A stretch of 64,000 bases of DNA from Cryptomeria japonica (lineage: Eukaryota; Streptophyta; Pinopsida; Cupressales; Cupressaceae): contig NC_081415.1 in assembly GCF_030272615.1 (NCBI RefSeq), forward strand, positions 187,550,270 through 187,614,269, given 5' to 3'. This document shows, one piece after another, positions 47,672 to 57,875 of the stretch; positions within the stretch are counted from its first letter, which is position 1; each line of letters begins with the position of its first letter. The position numbers were made by a program, and so were the translations under genes. The notes beneath the pieces are model-generated. The model saw only the letters and a list, made by a program, of their open reading frames with translations. It searched no databases and was not told where the DNA came from.

Positions 47672-50600
47672 ATGGCAACCTCCTCTGCACCTGAATTCAT
47701 AGCAAACCCTATAGTAGTCGAGGTTATAAAATGACCTAGGCTCGTGTTTCAGCTAGTTCCCGAGGTAGCTAAGAAAGATGACAACACAGGTGCTTTTTCT
47801 CAAATTCCAAAGGGTTTTGTTTATGTAGAAGACCCTAGAATGTATATTCATTGCAACATAGAGGAATTAGGTGATGAAGAAATCAAAAACATGTATAAAT
47901 CTGTTATATGTGATGATGCCGGAAATGTGAAACCTGAACATAAAATTGTTGAAACCCTAGGATTCACTGAAATCCTCTGCATTCCTGAATTTCCCAAGGA
48001 AGTGGTTAGGATAGTTCTAAGCAGGGTACATGGCTCATTCTTTTGGCTTGACTTAGTGCATAAAATTACAAAGGTAGCTGTGAAAGCAGTAACAAGGTTA
48101 CCTTCCACTGGTACCAGACCCGACAAAACCAAGAAGGTCTCCAATGACCTAGTAATGAAATTAACTAGTGCAACATCCGACAAAAGATCATTAAGGGTTA
48201 ATGATGTGACCGATACAAATGTGAGATTCATTAGCATGATTCTAGGTTACAAAGCAACTCATGCTAATAGGCTTAGCTCTGTTTCCAGTTTATGCATAAA
48301 AAGTGCTTATGACATGGTGAAGGATAATGTAAAAATTGATATCTGTGAATGGTTAAAAGATGAGTTAATTGACAATTTGGCAAAAATCAAGAAGGATAAG
48401 AAAGGAACCTTTAGATTTGGAAATTTACTTGTATGCTTAATGCTACATATAACAAAATAGGCTCCCAGTATAGGCTACAAAGATTTTGGATTCGACATAC
48501 CGGTAGGAAAACAATTGTCTGACTTATTCAACAACATGGGTGAAAACAGAGAAAAGAATATCAAGGAGTATTTTCAAGCACTAAAAGTCAGAATGAATAA
48601 AAGAATCAGACTATCATAGGGAATTGTTGACAAATACAAGGATGATATATGTTTTGTAATAAAAAAGGATGAGATCTGGATGGAAGTAGTCATCCCAAGA
48701 ACAATCTGGGTTATAGAGATGGGGTATGAAACAGATGACCACATAGTGGAAACTTATGCCAAAGCACTTCTGGAAGCCCCCAATGAACCAAAGGAACAAG
48801 TATTTGGTAGTGCTGAGACCATCGAAAGTCAAATTAAATTTAAAAAGAGAGTAAAGAAAGTTGAGGTATTTGTGAGGAAAGGAACCAGGCAAGCAAAAGC
48901 CATAAAAGAAGATGTATTAAAGAAAACTGGCATAACAGAAGAAGAGTTGGCAGCCCAATAGCCTAAAACTCATCTATCACTGATAGATACCTCCTCAGAA
49001 GGAGATATGCCAGAAACTTTCAAAAGAATTGTTAGGAAAAGAGACCCCTCACCGGTAACCACTCCTTCACCTAGAAGGACAAGACAGAAGCAACAAGCTG
49101 TGAGGTCTCCAGTCAAGAAAGCCACACCTAAGAAAAAGCTGACCCCCAAAAAGAAGAAGAAGACAAACACTAACTTGGCCTCTCTTGATATATTACTGAA
49201 TGAGATCACAGAGGAAGGTAAATTGAAAAACATAGGGAAAATCTATGACACCCTATCAGATGATGAGAAAGGACAAGTCGAGGAGAGTGTTATATTTCAC
49301 ATGGACATGTATAAAAAGTTTTTGATGCAAGTCCTAAATGAAATTCCTGATGAATTATATAAAAGACTTGAGGCCAGAAGGCAAGGAATAGTTGAGTTGG
49401 ATAAGAAGATTAAAATAGAAAAATTACTTGCAGTATACCCGGTCAACTCACCTAAGGAAATTGATGATTTGATAGCTTAGGCCAACCAGACAGTTTTTTC
49501 CACTGCACACCGACAAATATCACTAATGGCAGGTAGAGTTACTGAAGTTTCAAAGGAAACAGAAGATGGTTGGGATACATTCTTGGTTGAGAAAGAAAAA
49601 CAAGAAGAATATAGGAATCCCAAGCCCATTCTAGTATATCAAAAGGACAAAGGGAAAGGTAAAGTTGGTGGACCACCAAGTATAAAAATTAGAGACAACT
49701 TATCCCCACCTCCTTTAAATACTCCACCAGTAAAAACAACAACAACAACTATAGAAGATCAACCGGCAGCTGAGAGAATGGACACAGAGATAATAATCCT
49801 AATCCGAAGTCTTATATACTGTGAATGTTGATACTCAAAAAATCAACATAGTGGTAGATAAGGATACCATAGATAAATCTGATAACAAAGAGCAACCGGC
49901 AGTAGATTGAGAGAAAAAGATGGAATCTGGAACACAAATAGAGCAACCAACAGAGTTAAAGGCTCCAGAACAGATGCCATCGGTAAGAAATGATGCAAGA
50001 AAAACTGTGCTTAAAGAGATGGAGACACAAATAAACCTACTAGAGGTCAATACCAACATGGTCACTTCCACTGGTACTCAGTTTATTGGGTCACCATCAA
50101 ATGTAACAAAGGTATTGCTTGAATCTATCAAGAAAATAACTGATTATAGCTCACAAGCCTATAAAGCGATAGATGATTCAATTCCAGTTTTGAAATCAAT
50201 AGCTCCCAATTGTAATATAGCCAATAAAGATTCTTTAGGCCAGTTGGATACACTTTGCAAATATATTTCTAGAAATTTTGAGCAAACAAAGGTAGAAACT
50301 ATAAAGGAAAGTGTGGAAAAAGAGAAGAAAAAATTCTTTGAGGAAGGAATAAAGAAGTGTAACAGGGAATTTGACACACTTCTACCGGAACTGTGTAATT
50401 TATTGAAAGAATACAAAACTCTGTATAAAGACACTTGTAAAATAAACTTTTTGACCATGGATGTAGACAAAAAGATGAGCAAGGTACAGGAAGAGATCAA
50501 TAAACTTGCTGATAATTTTTTTAACTCACCCGATACATTATTAGTTTTTGAGGAGAAGATAACAAATTTTGAGGAAGAATTGCTCAAATTAGAAAGAGAG

Positions 50601-50858
50601 AAAGAGAAAATAATAAACAAGGCAAAATTCTTCAGATCTAAACTAAGTCCAAGATTGGACTATTTAGCATCTCTACAGAAGGAAATCTCAGAGGCACTAA
50701 CACAGGGTAGCAAAACACCGACAGAGCACTTGCAACATCTCACTGGTACAATATACAGAACTGAGATAGCAATAAAGGAGAGCAAGAAGTTTGTGGATGG
50801 CATAAACTTAATTTTGGGAGATATTCTTCAGCTAATAACTACCCAACTACAAGGTTGA
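47672..50858 (+). pseudogene. NA-2 ORF2: large conserved protein of unknown function
   Basis: About 1,062 codons from MATSSAPEFIANP to TTQLQG-stop, in one frame to about 49,830 and shifted once before 49,920. Features by approximate residue: VLSRVHGSFFWLD (115), LPSTGTRP (142), CEWLKDEL (223), KKDKKGTFRFGNLLVCLML (240), DIPVGKQ (274), IVDKYKDDICFV (317), DEIWMEVVIPRTIWVIEMGY (333), EAPNEPKEQVFGSAETIES (370), a very basic KKATPKKKLTPKKKKK segment (480) that could bind nucleic acid or target the nucleus, MAGRVTEVSKE (618), and a long helical, Lys/Glu-rich C-terminus (about 806-1,060). No pol motif. Sequence blocks match NA-1 ORF2 closely, about 60% in the best region by eye. Confidence 0.82.
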
Positions 50859-51038
50859 GGTTATGAATTGGTACAACTACAAAATCTACTAACCTTTGTC
50901 ATTGATGCCAAAGGGAGAGTAGTAGATGAGAAAATTCAAAAACACAGGGATCACATGCTCAGGGGGAGCTCTCACATTTTTGGTCTACACATTTTTGGAT
51001 ATCTTTTTGAAATTTCTCATGAGTGTTGCCATCAATGC

Positions 51039-51051
51039 CAAAGGGGGAGAT
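51039..51051 (+). other. NA-2 polypurine tract
   Basis: CCAAAGGGGGAGA followed by T and the LTR start TGTTGG. A similar GCCAAAGGGAGAG lies about 140 bp upstream (50,907) and could be a second tract. Confidence 0.8.
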
Positions 51052-51973
51052 TGTTGGCATATGGACACTCCAATGAGACATTGTGTGTGATTGAAGGTTT
51101 TGTCATTGATGGCAACCTTGCAATCCTATGGCACCAGCAAAGCATTACTCAGGCAACCTTGCAATCCTATGGCACCGACAAAGCATTACTCAGGCAACCT
51201 TGCAATCCTATGGCACCGAAAAAGCATTACTCAAGCAACCTTGCAATCCTATGACACCGACAAGATATTATACCGGCAAAGCATTATCAACAAAATCAAT
51301 CTACACAGGCACCGACACAGAAGATGTACATCGGCATAGAAGGAAATATATATATCGGCACAGAGGCCGATAAGATTTTTGATATGTAATTTTTTGTTTA
51401 TCATTGTAAGCCGACTTGGCAAATTGTAAAATGACTCTTGTATATAAAAGAGATCATTGTAGGCATTTGTAGGATATGGATAGGAAGCATAAATAAATTA
51501 TAAGGCAGACCTAATGTGCGAATTGTAGGACAAGGGTATATGTAAAGAATAGAGCAAGAACTGATATTGAATCTGGCATTGAAGATGCTATTGTAAAGTA
51601 GTACAGAATATTGGATTTGTGTAAATCCTCATTGTAAGTCAGTGTGACTTCCTATTGGGCAGTGAGCTCTAGGCAGTTGGCCTTCTTGCATGTGTAGGCC
51701 CCTATTGTAAGTAATATTCTCTTATTGGCCAATAAGTGAATATTGTGGGTCACAAATCCCACCAAGGTTTTTTCCCACACCGGGTTTCCTCGTTAAACAT
51801 CTTGTGTTATGGTGTTCTTTTCATGTGGATGTTTTCGATTCTATTATTTATATTAATTCTTGCATACTGGTATACTGTTACTTTATATTTTGCATATTCA
51901 GTTTTAAGAAAATTTTATTACCGGTCAGATACTGATTCACCCTCCCCTCTCAGTATCTATGGGAACCCTAACA
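51052..51973 (+). repeat. NA-2 3' LTR
   Basis: 922 bp. Matches the 5' LTR except for one extra 41-bp minisatellite unit, which accounts exactly for the 41-bp length difference, plus scattered substitutions. Confidence 0.9.
51111..51274 (+). repeat. 41-bp minisatellite, 4 copies
   Basis: Unit GGCAACCTTGCAATCCTATG then GCACC...CAAAGCATTACTCA. All three frames are open across it, giving repetitive peptides (QPCNPMAP, SYGTDKALLR) that are not genes. Confidence 0.85.
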
Positions 51974-51978
51974 ACATA

Positions 51979-52230
51979 TTAGTTGTCTATTTCAAAATGA
52001 GAATCACTGGCAGATCCGATCAACAACATGCACCTCAAGCGGTTTTATACATAAACTATACAGAGCATCAGGCTCCCATACATACCAGAAAATACCAAAA
52101 ACATTGAGAAAAATGTTCTGAAGAAAATACAAAAATATCAAAATAGTAAAGAAAGATCATGCATCCAAATGGTGAACAACCACTTCGGTGGCACCTTGGG
52201 TAAGTGCGATGGTGAAAACCTGGCAAATAA
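51979..52230 (+). pseudogene. Tat-2 integrase C-terminal tail, resumed after NA-2
   Basis: Continues the peptide cut at 45,271. The frame has stops but shows ADPINNMHLKRFYT, the conserved end of Tat integrases (PxNxxxLKRFY). It proves the nested insertion split one gene. Confidence 0.75.
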
Positions 52231-54879
52231 GTGCCACTCGTAAAGGCTATGGCTCCATTATCTTTTAGGCTTATTGCGATCACATTCATTACATACACAC
52301 ATCCATCCATCCAAACCATGGCTTGTTATTGATCTGCAATAAAGAGATAGCACTTCATGCCTCTTGCATCCCACTTTTCATAGTCATGTCTAAAAACCTA
52401 GGGGCAATGCCCTTAACCTATTTGATGGATGTGGATTTTACATTGCAGGTGATTCATTGGGTTCATCATTCAAAACTGTCTCACAAAATCCAAAAACATT
52501 CAAAACAATCATCAAAATACCCAAAACATTCAAAATCACAAAATCCAAAAACAACAGAAAACATCAAAAATCAAACAAAAACATGGCAACACATTGTACA
52601 TATTCTTCTGGGCAGATACCGTGCAAACGTTGTGAAATACTCAAATGATGATCACTTATCAATCAACCAAACAATCAACATCAAACACTCCAACTGTCTT
52701 CAACAAGGATGCATCCTTCCTTACCAAAACAAAGACAAGATGACATTTTTCTTTGACAAGAAAATTTTGTTTAAGCTATCAAATACTTGATTGATTTAGG
52801 GGTTATTCATATCAGGTTCTTACAACATTGTTTGTATGACTTCTGTGCATTATTTTGATGAAATTCTGGGGCATGTACTAATGGTGTCTATGTGGGAAGT
52901 TCACTAAGTTATATGATCTTATGTGAAATGCAGTCATAGATCATTACGGCTTGCTGACTACAGCGTATACCTCGACCATCTGAGCATGAACCATTATCGA
53001 GGATCCATATTCTTTATTCTTTATTCTTTATATATGTTGTTTTGCTTGCAAGTACAATGCTCCATCTTTTGTTCCTACTACCTCATCCAACTAGATAAAG
53101 GTTTTATCTCTTATTACGATATGAACTTGTCTCAAGATATGATCAGCCTAAGATCAAGGAGGACGATCCAAGTCATGCATGAAAGGAGATGATCCTTGTT
53201 TGTTCCACAAGAAATACTTTGGTTAACTTGACCCATTATATCAAGTTGTTTGTATTCACTTGCTATATCAAAATCCATGTAAGGAATACTCAGGTCATCT
53301 TGAATCATTATGTCAAGATGCTTGTATTCTCTTCCAACATTTTAAAGCTCAATGATGAAAATAGAGCACTATGGATCATCATTTCATCTCATCTGTATAT
53401 ATTGCATTCCATTGCATATCACCCATTCACTCATTCATTATTTTTGTGAATAAAGTTAATATGAAGAGCTATGTGAAAATTAAACTGGTCTTGGATACAA
53501 TCACGACTGAGTACTCTGATACATCATCAGTGCATTATACAAGGTCTAAACAACCTTGCATTCATTTATCATGATCATATCCTCATCATTACATTTAGTT
53601 GCATTTGATTCAAATGCATTTCATATCATTTTTAGTTGTTAAAATTGCATATGGTTTAAAATCATCTAGTTGCATTAATCTTTATATATCATTTCATCAT
53701 TGCATGATCATGATGTTTAGATTCATTCATATGATCAAATTGTTCTTAATTGTATTAGCCATTTACTATGCATTCATCTAGTGTCAGTTACCGATCATCA
53801 CTTATCATTTATCATTACATACATTTTTTTTTTATCCATTAGTTAATAAGTGCATTCATTCATCCATTTTCGTGTGTATTATTATATTCATTTTATTTTA
53901 CTTAGGATTTATTTAGATTGCATTTATTATCCCTTTTTTTAATTGCATTAAGGTATAGTTATTTATTTACCATAAGTTGTATTATCATTTCATTATCATT
54001 TTACTTCATCATATTTTAGGCATTTAACATCATCAAAAACCATTTGTTTCCAGCATTGGTTCATACATTATACATATGCATTCATTTAGAGATCATCATA
54101 TTAAACATTTGTACTTTACATTTGTTTATCCATGTTACATTCATTTTAAACCATCTAGATGCATACCCATAAATAAATCATTCATTTAAGAAAGCATTGC
54201 ATTAACATCATTGACATATCATTATCTCATCCTTGTCTTAATATAAAGTACAAGATACTATCTATCCCATTTATATATCATTATATCATCAAATGCATAC
54301 ATCATCATCATGGCATTCCATACATAAAAAGCAAATACATCAAACAAATCATGCATATATAAACCTGCATTCACATGTTAGCATACATCATCATAAATCA
54401 TCATAAAGCATGCATATAAAACAACATATAGGAACCATCTCATCAAAGCATACATATAGAAAGTACAACTATCCATCTAAAGCATAAATCATCAAATCAT
54501 CATCCTGCATAACATCCATACATATCAAACATGCATATCATCACCAAAAATGGGATCTCCTCATATACATATCATCTCATGTATTAGAGTACAATGAAGT
54601 CCAAAATATCAGCTACCAAGAGCCATCCAAGATACAGTCCAAAATGACAAAAATATCACAAATACATGCAAAATGCTCTCTTAGATGCCACTCTGACCAG
54701 ATGTTGCACCACTATCACCACCTGCTCCCCCACTGGTCCTAGTATCCCCTGATCTATCTCTCCATGGAGGACCCATCAAACCCCCACTAGCTCCAGCATC
54801 CTCTAATCTATCCCTCTGCAGGGTACCCATCACACCCCCACTGCTCTGCATCCTCTATGATCGCTCTAATCTAGCCTCC
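52231..54879 (+). other. Tat-2 3' region, no sense gene seen
   Basis: Long stretch between integrase and the antisense frame. 52,320-53,460 has only short frames with no domains. 53,560-54,600 is low-complexity, dominated by CATTTCAT, ATCATCA and GCATACAT words. No promoter or splice signal could be established. Confidence 0.55.
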
Positions 54880-56848
54880 CGCATCTATGAATAACTCAAT
54901 GCCCGCTAACTAGATGGTACCACCTACTCATATAGGCCCCGCCAGTAAACCACCTCCTCGCATGCTCTCCGTACCTCCCTCACCAATGCCTCCACAGTTG
55001 GCCCCTGTCCATGTGCTCCCTCCAAAACTCTCACTCTCGCTTGCAACAGGCTCAACCTGTCCATCGCCTGATCTCTCTCCTGCAGCACTACAGTCAGCTC
55101 TAACTCTCGTGCAAATAGCTGGACATCTCTAGTTGCAACCTCCACCTCCAAATCCTCTGCCCGTGTCTCGAATGCCTTAAGTCGAGACTACAAATGTACT
55201 ATCAGTCACTCCCGCATATCTCCACCTGACCCCTCTCCTATCTCCATAGCTGCCTCACCAGTATCTCCCTCTCCAGTGGCTCTCTCCCCTCTATCCATCG
55301 GTATCTCCCTCTCCATACCTCTCCCACCCAATCTAACTCCTCACTACATCAACGGTCCCTGCGATATCCGCAGTGGCAATTTTCCTCTCCCTCTCTGCTG
55401 GATCCGACTGCCCAAACCACCAAATCCACCACCTCCTCCACCTCCACCACCTCCTCCACCACCTCTCCCATCCCCCCCTCCTCCTCCATCCTCTCCTCCT
55501 CCATCTCCACCATCTCCTCTCCCTCATCCAACTACCATAGGTCCTCGTCCCCCTCTCCTCCTCCATCCTCTATCATCCTCAAAATAGAGCTTCGGCTTCA
55601 CTGGATTTGATATCCGAAGAATTGAATGAGCTGCCATATACTGCGTGTACTCATCTGATACCCCTACATCCACCACCCTTAGTCGTATATCCAAAGGTCT
55701 TGCCTGCAGCATCCAAAACTCTTCTAGTGCCTGATCATATGAAAGTACTGGTCCCCATGCATATCTCTCTCGGACCACTCTAGCATACTCCCTTGATCCC
55801 CTAAGCAGTCCCTACTGCCATCCAAACTGCCTCATAACTCTACCTAGCACCTGTCTCTCTACATGATATGAGGTCCTCCCAATGAGGAATCCGTTCATAA
55901 ATACATATAGCAGTGCCTCCGCATCATCATCCCAAGGCTCGCACTCCTGATAGGGTCTCCATATCACTGCATCAAGATCATCCAATGCCCGCCGCCACCA
56001 CTCTAACTTCCCCAGGTGGGGCTGACTCATCATACCATTGTACATAAACATATATGGCTGGTCCACTACTCAGAATCTGAGACTCACTGGTCGAGTCACT
56101 GGTCCCATGCCCAAATATGTAGTAGCATCACTCCCACTGCTAATGAGCCCCTCCCGTGATATACCACCTCATGCAACTCCTGATATAGGTGTGCCAACAC
56201 GTACGGTCCCTAGGCAAATCGGGTCCCCTCTGTAATCATCATCTCGATCACTTGCCCCCAACCAATGGCCAGACCATGTGATTGCCTATATGGGCACAGT
56301 AGTCCTCCCACAATGCCTGACAAAACTACTGGTAAAGGCTCCTATAATGCAGCGATATCCTCTTAGGCAATGGAGCCATCATCAATGTACACATCCTCAT
56401 CAAAGAATCTCTATATTGCTAGAGTCCCTTATGATCTCTCGTATGTGACCAGCTCCCCCCAAATTGGAATACGCAAGATGTGCCACACATCCTCCAGTGT
56501 CACAGTCATCTCCCCCTATGCTAAGTGAAACGTGCATGTCTCACTATGTCAGCGCTCTACCAAGGCTGTAATCAAACCATGATTCATCCGAATCACGAGC
56601 ATATGCATCACATCATACAGCCCAATCACTGCAATACAATCAATCTCGGCCTCTGTCAATCGATCTCGTAGCCCCTGTGTAGCGGGATGTCGCTCGCACA
56701 ACTGTAAGACGCGTAGATCCTCCTGCACATGTGTATCACCCATCATCAGTTGTTTTGTTTCAAACTTTTTTAAGTTTAAACCTAGACTATCAACAGATAC
56801 TTTGATCAAGTATCTTTGGGTCTCAACAGGTAAGCAATCATGGCACAC
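54880..56848 (-). pseudogene. Antisense plant-mobile-domain (PMD-like) frame in Tat-2
   Basis: On the strand opposite gag-pol, from MCHDCLPVETQRYLIKVSV (56,848). PMD-like blocks follow in order: HPATQGLRDRLTEAE, MNHGLITALVER, SETCTFHLA-stop-GEMTVTLEDVW, ILRIPIWGELVTYE, PYRQSHGLAIGWGQV; after a frameshift near 56,070, DQPYMFMYNGMMSQPHLGKL, EWWRRALDDLDAVIWRPYQE, GRTSYHVERQVLGRV and YAWGPVLSYDQALEEFW; then a Gly/Glu-rich stretch (55,400-55,530) and a coiled-coil end (55,151-54,924). About 650 codons. The ETxTFHL...GEMTxTLEDV pattern is the signature of the aminotransferase-like plant mobile domain. Antisense extra genes are known in Tat elements. Numerous stops: dead copy. Confidence 0.78.
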
Positions 56849-56989
56849 CTAGACTTCAACAGACATTTATCCTAATGACCTAAGTCTCATCAGGGCTGCT
56901 ATGGTTGAAAACAACTCCCACTTCACATTGCCATCCATCCATCATTGGCATCGGGAAATTTTTGTCAAATAAACTGGGGCGTCTCTTAT

Positions 56990-57312
56990 CTTGCAGACAA
57001 AAGCGCTAAAACCGTAACAAAAGCGCTACTTCTACACAAAAGCACCAAACCCCTAACAATAGTGCTTAATCAGCTATGCAAACGTGCTCAAACTATACAA
57101 GTGCTACAATAGTTATACAATAGCGTTGCTCAAAGACAAAAGTGCACAATTAACCCCCCAATAGCGCTAAATAGACAATAGCACCTAAACATGCATACAA
57201 TAGCACTAGAACTTTGCAAAAGCGCTCAAACAATGGCACAATAGCGCCATTGCCGCACAAAAATGCTAGTTAATTGGAAAAAAGTGCTCAAACATAGTTT
57301 CAGCGCTATTGT
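56990..57312 (-). repeat. AGCGCT-motif array upstream of the antisense frame
   Basis: The minus strand carries TAGCGCTTTTG, TAGCGCTATTG and variants about every 20-30 bp, about 15 copies. It lies 140-460 bp upstream of the antisense start, just as the plus-strand array lies upstream of gag. It is inverted relative to 35,435-35,730. Confidence 0.85.
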
Positions 57313-57860
57313 CCTGACTCAACTTGGACTCAACAAAAAACATGACAAAAATGCATAAAAAACAAAATTTCAAATTTGTGTACCGCTGGTCCGTAGTCAT
57401 CTGGCTGCTGGAATCGTTGGATTCGCTCAAATCGGTGCTCTACTACTGGTACCGGCATCTTGACTGTTGCTTGCTCCTCCAAAAGGTCACTGTCAGAGCT
57501 ATAGTTTCACAATGGTTGCGGTTGCAAATGATCATGTTTTCACCCCTTTCTCCCCATTTAAACCCTTCGCCGTCACTGTAACTTTTCCCCCGCTTGCCGC
57601 CGTGGTCCCCGTGAACTTTCCAAGCCCCTCATTTCTCCATTTTCTCTCCGATTTCTTCTATTTTTCACTTGTGTTGTTAACTTCTTCTCTTCTATCACCT
57701 TGCCAATTTTCATTCTTTTTTGAGAGATCGCCCGATTTTTCAAAAAATTTCAGCCCATCTCTTGAAGAGTTATACCACCCATTAAATCAACATTTTATGG
57801 GGAACTTCTTCACACACCTATTTTTTCTTTTTTTGAAACGACGCGATAAACCACACCATC
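57313..57860. other. Tat-2 sequence before the polypurine tract, no gene called
   Basis: Short frames only (85 and 137 codons, Phe/Ser/Pro-rich). The region is relatively GC-rich with CCGTCACTGTAA and CGCCGTGG. No recognised domain. Confidence 0.45.
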
Positions 57861-57875
57861 TCAAAGAGGGGCAAA
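57861..57875 (+). other. Tat-2 polypurine tract
   Basis: TCAAAGAGGGGCAAA directly before the 3' LTR start TGTAGTC. Confidence 0.75.

Larger units (their letters stand above)
45272..51973 (+). mobile_element. NA-2: non-autonomous LTR retrotransposon nested in Tat-2
   Basis: 6,702 bp with LTRs at 45,272-46,152 and 51,052-51,973, a tRNA-Met primer site, ORF1, ORF2 and a polypurine tract. Flanking pentamers are GCATA (45,267-45,271) and ACATA (51,974-51,978), a target duplication with one mismatch. Removing it rejoins the Tat-2 integrase tail. Same architecture as NA-1 and no pol domain in any frame, but the LTR starts differ (TGTTGGCATATGGACACTCC here), so the two belong to distinct subfamilies. 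Two in-frame stops in ORF1 and about five plus one frameshift in ORF2. Confidence 0.9.

Noticed and set aside
51091-51373. Overlapping open frames in the NA-2 3' LTR
   Set aside because: The 41-bp minisatellite is open in several frames; the peptides are simple repeats and lie inside an LTR.
55276-55587. Proline-rich plus-strand open frame of 103 codons
   Set aside because: It is the complement of the Gly/Glu-rich segment of the antisense mobile-domain frame; the poly-Pro is a by-product of CTCCTCCA repeats.
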